A stretch of DNA of 64,000 nucleotides from JBBROS01 sp965213845 (GTDB taxonomy: Bacteria; Pseudomonadota; Alphaproteobacteria; Acetobacterales; Acetobacteraceae). The position numbers and the translations under genes were made by a program. Positions 8,939-16,594 of this stretch are shown in pieces (position 1 is the first letter of the stretch; every line of letters begins with the position of its first letter). Location of the stretch: positions 124,001 to 188,000 of the forward strand of contig CBDCAI010000013.1 of the NCBI GenBank assembly GCA_965213845.1, read 5' to 3'. The notes below the pieces were generated by a model. The model made no database searches. It had not been told where the DNA came from and saw nothing but the letters and a program-made list of their open reading frames with translations.

Positions 8939-9487
8939 CTAGATCCGCGTGTGCAGCACGCAGACCAGGGTGAAAAGCCGCCGCGCCGTCTCCTGGTCGA
9001 TGACCGCCTTGTTCACCAGCCGCGCCTGCAGCAGCGCCGCGCCCTCGTTGTGCAGGCCGCGCCGGCCCATGTCGATCGCCTGGATCCGCTCGGGCCGGCC
9101 CTCCTCGACGGCCATGATGTGGCTGTCCACCAGCATCTGGTAGTCCTTGATGAGGCCGCGGAACGGCCCCAACGCCAGCCCCAGCGTGGTGATCGGCGCA
9201 TCCGCCTCGCTCCGCACCTCGAACACCAGCCGCCCCTCCTGAATCGACAGGTGCAGCGTATAGGGCCCAGGCGGCGGCACCCGGCCGCCGCTGGGCCAGA
9301 GTGCGAAACTGTTTTCCGCCTCCAGGTCCGCCACCGCCTGCGCGCGGTCCGCCTCCAGGATCGGCGACAGCCGCGTCAGCGACTCGCCGGTCAGCACGAC
9401 GCAAGCCAGGCGGTCCAGGGGCCCCGGCACCGGCGCCGGCACGGGGGGCGGCGGCTCCGGCCGCCCGGGCGCGTCGACCTGCGTCAC
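8939..9487 (-). CDS. UPF0262 family protein
   Basis: The 182-residue protein ends with the family pattern GPFRGLIKDYQMLVDSHIMA, then IQAIDMGRRGLHNEGAALL, then TARRLFTLVCVLHTRI. UPF0262 is an alphaproteobacterial family without a known function. Compared with typical members of about 155–165 residues, this one has a Pro-rich N-terminal extension (residues about 6–25). The start is a GTG at 9487 that overlaps the stop of the DUF983 gene (GTGA), so the pair is translationally coupled. The genes are often near hisD in other alphaproteobacteria; here the partner is DUF983. Confidence 0.88.
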   Translation of the reverse strand: MTQVDAPGRPEPPPPVPAPVPGPLDRLACVVLTGESLTRLSPILEADRAQAVADLEAENSFALWPSGGRVPPPGPYTLHLSIQEGRLVFEVRSEADAPITTLGLALGPFRGLIKDYQMLVDSHIMAVEEGRPERIQAIDMGRRGLHNEGAALLQARLVNKAVIDQETARRLFTLVCVLHTRI

Positions 9488-9930
9488 GACCCGTCCGTCT
9501 TGACCATGCCGAGCCGCAGCATCAGCCCGAGCGTCGCGCCCTTGACCGGCCGCAGCAGGCCCAGCGTCAACACGAGGCTGACCGGAAGCCAGATCGCGGC
9601 CTGCAGCCATAAGGCCGGGTGCCAGGTCGTCTCGACCGTGAAGATGATGGGCGCCAACAGATGCCCGACGATGAAGATGGTGAAATAGGGCGGCGCGTCG
9701 TCGGCCCGGTAGGACCCCAGCGGGGCGCCACAATTCATGCACTCCGGCACGACCTTCAGATACCCGGCGAACGCGTGCGTCTGGCCACACGCCGGGCACA
9801 GCCCGCGGGCGCCCCGCCACAAGGCGGTCGTCAGCGGCGGGATCGGCCATGCGGGTTCCGCCGGCTCGCGGTCGGGCTGCCAAACGGTCGGTTGCGGCAC
9901 GATCGTGCCGGGCGCATTCGTGTCAGGCAC
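9484..9930 (-). CDS. DUF983 family membrane protein with zinc ribbon
   Basis: The 148-residue protein carries a four-cysteine zinc ribbon (CPAC at 45–48 and CMNC at 64–67) followed by two hydrophobic segments at about 80–100 and 107–127. The sequence ALWRGARGLCPACGQTHAF is diagnostic of DUF983, small inner-membrane proteins of unknown role found mainly in alphaproteobacteria and Bacteroidetes. The N-terminal 30 residues are Pro-rich and presumably disordered. It is the promoter-proximal gene of a two-gene unit with UPF0262 and is divergent from fliM. Confidence 0.88.
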   Translation of the reverse strand: MPDTNAPGTIVPQPTVWQPDREPAEPAWPIPPLTTALWRGARGLCPACGQTHAFAGYLKVVPECMNCGAPLGSYRADDAPPYFTIFIVGHLLAPIIFTVETTWHPALWLQAAIWLPVSLVLTLGLLRPVKGATLGLMLRLGMVKTDGS

Positions 9931-10144
9931 GGGCAGCCTCTTCGGTTCGCGGCCAACAGCAGACTTGGCCCACCTTGCACTGTGGACGCTGGGCCGTCGC
10001 GGTCAACCTCTCAGGTGTGGCTGCACGCCCCCGGCTTCAACCGGGACGGGCCCCGGCTCGTCCCGCGGCCGCCCGTCGCACGGTCCGTTAACCCTTCCCC
10101 CCGATGCTGCCCCGGGGCCCGATGCCGGCCCGGGAGAGACCAGC

Positions 10145-11188
10145 GTGGCCACCGACGACCCCATCATCGAGGAAGACGACCCCGGCTGGGGCACGGACAC
10201 GCAGGTGGCGGCCCAGCCGGCGCGCGTGCTCAGCCAGGCCGAGATCGACAGCCTGCTCGGCGACGCCGACGGTCCGGTCGATCGCGGCGAGCAGACGGGA
10301 CTGCAACGCATCGTCGAATCCGGCCTCGTGTCCTACGAGCGCCTGCCGATGCTCGAGATCGTCTTCGACCGCCTGGTCCGCAACCTGACCAGCAGCCTGC
10401 GCAACTTCACCAGCGACAACGTTGAGGTCGAGATCGACAACGTGCAGTCGCTGCGGTTCGGGAACTACCTCAACAGCCTGCCGCTGCCGGCGATGCTGGC
10501 CGTGTTCAAGGCCGAGGAATGGGACAATTACGGCCTGATCGTCATCGACAGCGCCCTGATCTACAGCATCGTCGACGTGCTGCTGGGCGGCCGCCAGGGC
10601 TCGGCGATCATGCGGATCGAGGGTCGGCCCTACACCACCATCGAGCGGACCCTCATCGAACGGCTGATCACCGTGGTGCTGGCGGAGCTCAGCGTCAGCT
10701 TCGAGCCGCTGACCCCCGTGACCTTCCGGTTCGAACGGCTCGAGGTCAATCCGCGCTTCGCCGCCATCTCCCGCCTGTCCAACGCCGCCGTGCTGACCCG
10801 GCTTCGCGTCGACATGGAAGACCGTGGCGGCCGGCTCGAGCTGCTGCTGCCCTACGCCACGCTCGAACCGGTGCGGGAGCTGCTGCTGCAGCAGTTCATG
10901 GGCGAACGCTTCGGCCGCGACCGCATCTGGGAAACCCACCTCGCCGAGGAGCTGTGGGAGACCGAGGTCCAGCTCGAGGCGGTGCTGGACGAACAGGTCA
11001 TGCCGCTGTCCGAGGTCATGCGGCTCGAGGTCGGCAGCCGCATCGTGCTGGGAACCGGTCCCGGTGCGCCCGTGCAGATCCGCTGCGGGACCGTCCCGCT
11101 GTTCGAGGCGAAGGTCGGACGTCGGCAGAGCCGCGTCGCCGTCCGCATCGAAAGCGAGATGCGCGCCACCGGCCCGGACCCTCGCTAA
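10145..11188 (+). CDS. fliM: FliM, flagellar motor switch protein
   Basis: FliM is the middle ring of the flagellar C-ring and binds phosphorylated CheY. The 347-residue protein has LSQAEIDSLLG at 29–39, the start of the conserved N-terminal segment. The middle CheC-like domain includes YERLPMLEIVFDRLVR and GLIVIDSALIYSIVDVLLGG. The C-terminal SpoA domain includes MRLEVGSRIVLGTG. The start is a GTG at 10145 with GGGAGAG upstream. It heads a chemotaxis operon; cheA follows after 77 nt. No other flagellar structural gene is in the window, so fliM is detached from the usual fliLMNOPQR string. Confidence 0.94.
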   Translation: MATDDPIIEEDDPGWGTDTQVAAQPARVLSQAEIDSLLGDADGPVDRGEQTGLQRIVESGLVSYERLPMLEIVFDRLVRNLTSSLRNFTSDNVEVEIDNVQSLRFGNYLNSLPLPAMLAVFKAEEWDNYGLIVIDSALIYSIVDVLLGGRQGSAIMRIEGRPYTTIERTLIERLITVVLAELSVSFEPLTPVTFRFERLEVNPRFAAISRLSNAAVLTRLRVDMEDRGGRLELLLPYATLEPVRELLLQQFMGERFGRDRIWETHLAEELWETEVQLEAVLDEQVMPLSEVMRLEVGSRIVLGTGPGAPVQIRCGTVPLFEAKVGRRQSRVAVRIESEMRATGPDPR

Positions 11189-11265
11189 CCCTTCTTTCAT
11201 CCCCCACGGCCATCCTGTGCAACGCCGCCGCACCCTCCTCTCGCGCCCGTCACGAAGGACCCCCC

Positions 11266-13968
11266 ATGGACGATCTGCTGTCCGAGTTCCTGATCGAAGC
11301 CAATGAGAGCCTGGCCGCGCTGGACGAGGCGCTTCTCACCCTGGAGCGGACACCCGGGGATCGCGCGACGGTCGGGCTCATCTTCCGCCTCGTGCACACC
11401 ATCAAGGGCACCTGCGGCTTCCTGGGCCTGCCCCGGCTCGAACGGGTGGCGCACGCGGCCGAGAACGTGCTCGGCCTGGTGCGGGAGGACACGATCGCGG
11501 CCACCCCGGCCCTGGTGACGGCCGTCCTGCGCGCCGCCGACGTGATGAAGGCCATCGTGGGCGCCCTCGCGGCATCGGGCATCGAACCCCCGGGCGACGA
11601 TGCCGGCGTCATCGCCACGCTCGACGCCCTGCTCGCCGGCGACACGGACCCCCACGCCGTGGGCCCCGTCCCCGCCGCGGTCCCCGCCCTCATCGCCATG
11701 CAGCCTCCGGTGCCCGCCCCTGCAGCGCCGGCCCCTGCTGCGGCCGCAGCCCTGCCTGGGGAGGCCGCAGCGACCCCGGTGCCGCCCGCCGACCCGCAGG
11801 CGGCCGAAGCCGGCCTGGGCACGCAGACCATCCGGGTGTCAGTGGGCGTGTTGGAGAACCTGATGACCCTGGTCAGCGAACTCGTGCTGACCCGCAACCA
11901 GCTCCTGCAGATCAGCCGCACCGGCAAGGAGCCGATCTTCGCCGCCCCGGTGCAGCGCCTCTCGCAGATCACGTCGGACCTGCAGGAGGGCGTGATGAAG
12001 ACGCGCATGCAGCCGATCGGCTCGGCCTGGAGCAAGCTGCCGCGCCTGGTCCGCGACCTGTCGAACGAGCTCGGCAAGCCGATGGCGCTGGCGATGGTGG
12101 GCGCCGAGACGGAGATCGACCGCCAGGTGCTGGAACTGGTGCGCGACCCGCTGACCCACATGGTCCGCAACAGCGCCGACCACGGGCTCGAAACCGCCGA
12201 GGCGCGCCTGGCGGCCGGCAAGCCCGAGACCGGGACGATCTCGCTGAAGGCCTACCACGAAGGCGGCCACATCACCGTCGAGATCGGCGACGACGGCCGG
12301 GGCCTGCCGCTCGACCTGATCCGCCAGAAGGTGCTGGCCAAGGGCCTGGCGTCCGAGGCCGAGCTGGCGGCCATGGGCGAGCAGGCGATCCAGCGCTTCA
12401 TCTTCGACCCGGGCTTCTCCACGGCCGCCCAGGTCACCTCCGTCTCCGGCCGCGGCGTCGGCATGGACGTCGTCAAGACGAACATCGAGCGGATCGGCGG
12501 CACCATCGAGCTGCACAGCCGCGCCGGCGCCGGGACGACCTTCCTGATCAAGATTCCGCTGACGCTCGCCATCGTCTCCGCCCTCATCGTCGAAAGTGCC
12601 GGCGAGCGCTTCGCCATTGCCCAGAGCAGCGTCGCCGAGCTGGTCCACGCCGAGCACGCCCGCACCGACACCCAGGCCGGCCCCCACGATGCCCGGAGTG
12701 CGGGGCATTCCGTGCCGGGCCAGATCCTGATCGAGACCATCGACGACACGCCGGTGCTGCGCTTGCGCGACCGGTTGCTGCCGCTGATCACCCTGTCCGA
12801 CCTGTTGCAGCTCGAGCCGAAGGCATCCACCCAAGCCGGCACCCAAGCTGGAGCCCAAGCTGGGGCCCATGCGGCGGGGCAGGCCAAGCGCGGCGCCTAC
12901 GTCGTCGTGGTCTCCGTCGGGTCGGGCTCGCTGGGCATCGTCGTGGACCGTGTCTTCGACACCGAGGAGATCGTGGTCAAGCCCGTCGCGCCGGTGCTGC
13001 GGGACATCCCGATGTTCAGCGGCAACACGGTGCTGGGCGACGGCGCCGTCATCATGATCCTGGACCCGAACGGCATCGCCCGCGCGGCCAACATCGTCTC
13101 CGGCTCCTCGACCCGACCCCAGCAGGCCGTCTCCGCCGGCGGCACCCGCAGCGAGGACGAGACGACGATCCTGCTGTTCCGCGCTGGATCCTCGACCCCG
13201 AAGGCGGTTCCGCTGGGCCTGGTCGCCCGCCTCGAACAGATCGAGGCGTCCCGGATCGAGCTGGCGGGCGGCCGGCTCGTCACCCAGTACTGCGGCCGCC
13301 TGATGCCGCTCGTGGCCTTCCAGGACGGCTTCCTCGCCTCGGCCCGGCCCGAACATCCCGTGCTGGTCTTCACGGAGGGCCAGCGCAGCGTCGGCCTGAT
13401 CGTCGACGAGATCGTGGACGTCGTGCAGGACCGGCTGTCGGTCGAGATGGGCGGCGGCGGCGGCGGGGGCGTCCTGGGCACTGCGATCGTGGCCGGGGCC
13501 GCGACCGAGGTGGTGGACACCGTCTATTGGCTGTCCAAGGCCGGCCAGGACTGGTTCCAGTCCAAGCCCGCCGGCCGCTCGGGCGCCGCCCGGCTGCTGG
13601 TCATCGAGGACAGCGCCTTCTTCCGCAACATGCTGATCCCCGCCCTGTCCTCCGGCGGCTATCATGTCACCGCCGTCACCGGCGCCGCGGAGGCCCTGGC
13701 CCTGCGCAAGTCCGGCGCCGAGTTCGACGCCATCGTGTCCGACATCGAGATGCCCGGCATGGACGGCCTGGCCTTCGTCCGCGCCGCGCGGGCCGGCGGC
13801 ATCTGGGCGGCGCTGCCCATCATCGCGCTCAGCGGCCGGGGCAACCCTTCGGACGTGGAGGCGGGCCTGGCCGCGGGGTTCAGCCACTACATGGCGAAGT
13901 TCGACCGCGAGGCCCTGCTCGACCGGCTGCAACGATGCCTCCGGCCCGCCGTGAAGGAAGCCGCATGA
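11266..13968 (+). CDS. cheA: CheA, chemotaxis histidine kinase with C-terminal receiver
   Basis: CheA phosphorylates CheY and CheB on signals from chemoreceptors. The 900-residue protein has an Hpt domain (phospho-His H44 in FRLVHTIKGTCGFL), a Pro/Ala linker, a dimerisation plus ATPase core (about 186–440; N-box MVRNSADHGLE, G-box GDDGRGLPLDL), and a CheW-like domain interrupted by a 12-bp-repeat linker at about 522–537. A second CheW-like region follows (about 640–760; SVGLIVDEIVDVVQDRLSVE). A receiver domain from about 773 has its phospho-Asp at 826 (IVSDIEMPGMDG). The receiver makes it a hybrid CheA, as in frz- and wsp-type systems. It overlaps cheW by ATGA. Confidence 0.94.
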   Translation: MDDLLSEFLIEANESLAALDEALLTLERTPGDRATVGLIFRLVHTIKGTCGFLGLPRLERVAHAAENVLGLVREDTIAATPALVTAVLRAADVMKAIVGALAASGIEPPGDDAGVIATLDALLAGDTDPHAVGPVPAAVPALIAMQPPVPAPAAPAPAAAAALPGEAAATPVPPADPQAAEAGLGTQTIRVSVGVLENLMTLVSELVLTRNQLLQISRTGKEPIFAAPVQRLSQITSDLQEGVMKTRMQPIGSAWSKLPRLVRDLSNELGKPMALAMVGAETEIDRQVLELVRDPLTHMVRNSADHGLETAEARLAAGKPETGTISLKAYHEGGHITVEIGDDGRGLPLDLIRQKVLAKGLASEAELAAMGEQAIQRFIFDPGFSTAAQVTSVSGRGVGMDVVKTNIERIGGTIELHSRAGAGTTFLIKIPLTLAIVSALIVESAGERFAIAQSSVAELVHAEHARTDTQAGPHDARSAGHSVPGQILIETIDDTPVLRLRDRLLPLITLSDLLQLEPKASTQAGTQAGAQAGAHAAGQAKRGAYVVVVSVGSGSLGIVVDRVFDTEEIVVKPVAPVLRDIPMFSGNTVLGDGAVIMILDPNGIARAANIVSGSSTRPQQAVSAGGTRSEDETTILLFRAGSSTPKAVPLGLVARLEQIEASRIELAGGRLVTQYCGRLMPLVAFQDGFLASARPEHPVLVFTEGQRSVGLIVDEIVDVVQDRLSVEMGGGGGGGVLGTAIVAGAATEVVDTVYWLSKAGQDWFQSKPAGRSGAARLLVIEDSAFFRNMLIPALSSGGYHVTAVTGAAEALALRKSGAEFDAIVSDIEMPGMDGLAFVRAARAGGIWAALPIIALSGRGNPSDVEAGLAAGFSHYMAKFDREALLDRLQRCLRPAVKEAA
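12829..12876 (+). repeat. 12-bp tandem repeat (4 units) inside cheA
   Basis: Four 12-bp units with the core CCCAAGC(C/T)GG encode a TQAG/AQAG-type linker inside the first CheW-like domain. The repeat preserves the reading frame and is one of several such arrays in the window. Confidence 0.8.
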
Positions 13969-14498
13969 CCCCGCTCGATGCCACCCATGCGGCCAACGAC
14001 GCGGCAGCGACGCCCCGCTCCACCACCGCGAACCCGTCGAACTCTGCGGGCCTCCCCACCTCCGCGCTCAATCTGATCGTCAGCCTCCAGGTGGGCGGCC
14101 AGCTCTGCGGCCTGCCCGTCGCCGCGGTCCGCGACGTGCTGGGCCCGCAATCGATCACCCGCGTGCCGCTGAGCGCGCCCGAGATCGCCGGCAACCTGAA
14201 CCTGCGCGGCCGGATCGTGACCACCATCGACCTGCGCAAGCGCCTCCGTCTCGAGCCGCCGCAGGGCGCAGCCCCCGCCATGTCCGTCGTCACCGAGCAT
14301 GGCCCCGAACTCTATGCGCTGCTGGTCGACCGCGTGCTGGAGGTCGTCAGCGTCGCCGCGCTGCAGCTGGCGCCCCTGCCACCCACCCTCGCCTCCGGAT
14401 GGGCCCGCTTCGGCACCGGCGTCTACCAGCTGCCGGAAGGCCTGCTGATCATGCTGGACATCACGCGCGTCCTGGCCTTCACGCCGCGCGCCGCCTGA
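13965..14498 (+). CDS. cheW: CheW, chemotaxis coupling protein
   Basis: CheW bridges chemoreceptors and CheA. The 177-residue protein has an Ala/Ser/Thr-rich N-terminal tail of about 33 residues. The CheW fold then follows: LIVSLQVGGQLCGLPVAAVR, a conserved EIAGNLNLRGRIVTTIDLRK, and YALLVDRVLEVVSVAALQLA. The ATG at 13965 overlaps the cheA stop (ATGA), and its own stop overlaps the cheB start (TGATG). Tight coupling in this order suggests stoichiometric synthesis. Confidence 0.93.
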   Translation: MTPLDATHAANDAAATPRSTTANPSNSAGLPTSALNLIVSLQVGGQLCGLPVAAVRDVLGPQSITRVPLSAPEIAGNLNLRGRIVTTIDLRKRLRLEPPQGAAPAMSVVTEHGPELYALLVDRVLEVVSVAALQLAPLPPTLASGWARFGTGVYQLPEGLLIMLDITRVLAFTPRAA

Positions 14499-15634
14499 TG
14501 GCGGGTTCCGAAGGGGCCGCCTTGCCCGAACGGGCTCCGCCCGGTCAGCGCAACGAACGGTCACCCGCCCGGCGGCCCGAGCCTGCCCCCGTCCGTGTCT
14601 TCGTCTGCGACGACAGCGCCGTCATCCGCGCGGTGCTCGGCCGCGTCTTGGGCGGTGCCGACGACATCGTGGTCGTGGGCCAGGCGGTGAACGGGCAGGA
14701 CGCGGTCGACCGGTTCCGGGCCTCCCCCGGCTGCGCGGACGTGCTGGTGCTGGACATCGAGATGCCGCTGATGGACGGGCTGACGGCGCTGCCCTTGCTG
14801 CTGCGCGCCGCCCCGGGCCTGCGGGTGATCATCGCCTCCACACTCAGCACGCATGGCGCGACGACGACGCTGGAGGCGCTCCGCCTGGGGGCGCACGACT
14901 ATGTCCCGAAGCCCAGCGCCGCGGCCCTGACCGGCGACGTCGCCTTCCAGCGGGAGCTGGTCGGCAAGGTCAGGGGCCTGGGCCGCCGGCCGGCGCGCGC
15001 CGGGTCGACCGTCATCCCGCTCCGCCCTTTCCCGACCACGAAGCCGCGCCTGCTGGGGATCGGCAGCTCCACCGGCGGCCCGCAGGCGCTGCTGGCCCTG
15101 CTGCGCACCCTCGGCGCAAAGGCCGGCCCGGCCGGGCTCGGCATCCCCATCATCCTGACGCAGCACATGCCCGCCGCCTTCACCCCGCTTCTGGCCGAGC
15201 AGCTCTCGCGCGGCACCGGCCTGTCCTGCGCGGAGGCCCAGGACGGGGCGGTGCTGGCGCCGGGGCGGGTGCACGTGGCCCCGGGCGGCCGCCACCTGAC
15301 GATCACCGGCGGGCCCGGCGGCCTGCTGGCACGGCTCGACGACGGGCCGGCGGAGAACTTCTGCCGCCCCTCGGTGGACCCCATGCTGCGGAGCGCGGCC
15401 CAGGCGACCGCCGGACGGATGCTGATGCTGATGCTGACCGGGATGGGCCATGACGGGCTGGAAGGAACCCAGGCGCTGGTGGCCGCCGGCGGCGCCGCGA
15501 TGGCGCAGGACGAGGCCAGCAGCGTCGTCTGGGGCATGCCCGGCGCCATCGCTCGCGCCGGGCTGTGCAGCGCCGTCCTGCCGCTGCCGGCCCTGGCCGC
15601 GCGAACGGTCGAGCTGCTGCGGGCCGCGGCATGA
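14498..15634 (+). CDS. cheB: CheB, receptor-glutamate methylesterase
   Basis: CheB removes methyl groups from chemoreceptors during adaptation and is activated by CheA. The protein is 378 residues. Its receiver domain begins RVFVCDDSAVIRAVLGRVL, has the phospho-Asp in VLVLDIEMPLMDG, and ends KPSAAALTG. The methylesterase domain begins LLGIGSSTGGPQALL (catalytic Ser). It continues with ILTQHMPAAFTPLLAEQL (His) and LMLTGMGHDGLEG (Asp). An N-terminal 25-residue Pro/Arg-rich tail is unusual. TGATG links it to cheW, and ATGA links it to cheR. Confidence 0.95.
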   Translation: MAGSEGAALPERAPPGQRNERSPARRPEPAPVRVFVCDDSAVIRAVLGRVLGGADDIVVVGQAVNGQDAVDRFRASPGCADVLVLDIEMPLMDGLTALPLLLRAAPGLRVIIASTLSTHGATTTLEALRLGAHDYVPKPSAAALTGDVAFQRELVGKVRGLGRRPARAGSTVIPLRPFPTTKPRLLGIGSSTGGPQALLALLRTLGAKAGPAGLGIPIILTQHMPAAFTPLLAEQLSRGTGLSCAEAQDGAVLAPGRVHVAPGGRHLTITGGPGGLLARLDDGPAENFCRPSVDPMLRSAAQATAGRMLMLMLTGMGHDGLEGTQALVAAGGAAMAQDEASSVVWGMPGAIARAGLCSAVLPLPALAARTVELLRAAA

Positions 15635-16440
15635 CCACCGCCTTCGCCGAGCTGGCGGCGCACATCTACGCCCGATCGGGCCTGACGCTCGGGCCCGAGA
15701 AGCTCTACCTGCTCGAAACCCGCCTCGCGCCGATCCTGCGGCAGGAAGGCCTGCCCGACCTCTGGGCCCTCGCCAAACGCATCGGCCGCAACGAGGCGCT
15801 GTCCCGCGCCGTCGTGGAGGCGATGACGACCAACGAATCGCTGTTCTTCCGCGACATCAGCCCCTTCCACCACCTGCGGGACGAGGCGTTTCCGCGGCTG
15901 CACCGGGTCCGCCCCGCCGGCCAGAAGCTCCGTATCTGGTCCGCCGCCGCCGCCAACGGGCAGGAAGCCTACTCCATCGGCATCACCGCATGGGAGATGC
16001 CGCGCCTGCTCGAGGAACGCGGCATCGAGATCCTGGGAACCGACATCGCGACCGGCCCGCTGGAGCGGGCCCGCTCGGGCCTCTATACTCCGTTCGAGGT
16101 CCAGCGCGGCCTCACCGGCGTCCAGCTTGCCCGCTACTTCACGCGGGAAAACGACCACTGGCGCGCCGCCGCCTTCCTGCGCGCCATGACGAAGTTCCGC
16201 GAATGGAACCTGCTCACCCCCCTCACCCCGCTCGGGACGTTCGACATCGTCTTCTGCCGCAACGTCCTCATCTACTTCGACCCGCCCACGAAGGCCCGCG
16301 TGCTCGCCGCCATCCGCCGCCAGATGGCGCCCGACGGCCTGCTGTATCTCGGCGCCGCGGAAACCACGATCGGCGTCGCCCCCGACCTGATCCGCGCCGC
16401 CCCCGGATGCGGCGTCTACAGCCTGCCCCAAGCCGCCTGA
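15631..16440 (+). CDS. cheR: CheR, chemoreceptor glutamate methyltransferase
   Basis: CheR methylates receptor glutamates with SAM, opposing CheB. The 269-residue protein has the N-terminal helical domain (LAAHIYARSGLTLGPEKLYLL, EAMTTNESLFFRD) and a SAM-binding Rossmann domain. The glycine loop reads LRIWSAAAANGQEAYSIGI, where most CheR proteins have a Cys-Ser/Thr-Gly-type loop; ILGTDI and FDIVFCRNVLIYFD follow normally. The ATG at 15631 overlaps the cheB stop (ATGA). Last gene of the operon. No cheY, cheD or receptor gene is present nearby. Confidence 0.94.
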   Translation: MTTAFAELAAHIYARSGLTLGPEKLYLLETRLAPILRQEGLPDLWALAKRIGRNEALSRAVVEAMTTNESLFFRDISPFHHLRDEAFPRLHRVRPAGQKLRIWSAAAANGQEAYSIGITAWEMPRLLEERGIEILGTDIATGPLERARSGLYTPFEVQRGLTGVQLARYFTRENDHWRAAAFLRAMTKFREWNLLTPLTPLGTFDIVFCRNVLIYFDPPTKARVLAAIRRQMAPDGLLYLGAAETTIGVAPDLIRAAPGCGVYSLPQAA

Positions 16441-16474
16441 CGGCCCGGCAGCAGGCCGCCTCCGCCACCCTCTC

Positions 16475-16503
16475 TTGCCGACACCGCCCCGCGCTTCTAT
16501 AGC
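16475..16503 (+). promoter_or_regulatory. Sigma-70-type promoter for the transketolase–gap–pgk genes
   Basis: TTGCCG at 16475–16480 and TATAGC at 16498–16503 are separated by exactly 17 bp, a good match to -35/-10 elements in an otherwise G+C-rich stretch between cheR and the transketolase gene. Transcription would start near 16510, giving a leader of about 85 nt. Prediction by eye only. Confidence 0.5.
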
Positions 16504-16594
16504 CGGCCCAACTGAGCGGAGGGCCGAGCGGAGGAAGAATGCCGGGCGATGGCGACGCCAGACGCGCGCACCGGGCACGAATCCGACGGATGCC

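Noticed and set aside
9984..10002. Possible sigma-54 promoter upstream of fliM (TTGGCCCACCTTGCA)
   Set aside because: The GG and GC dinucleotides are only 8 bp apart; sigma-54 needs 10. The two sites before rpoN fit, this one does not.
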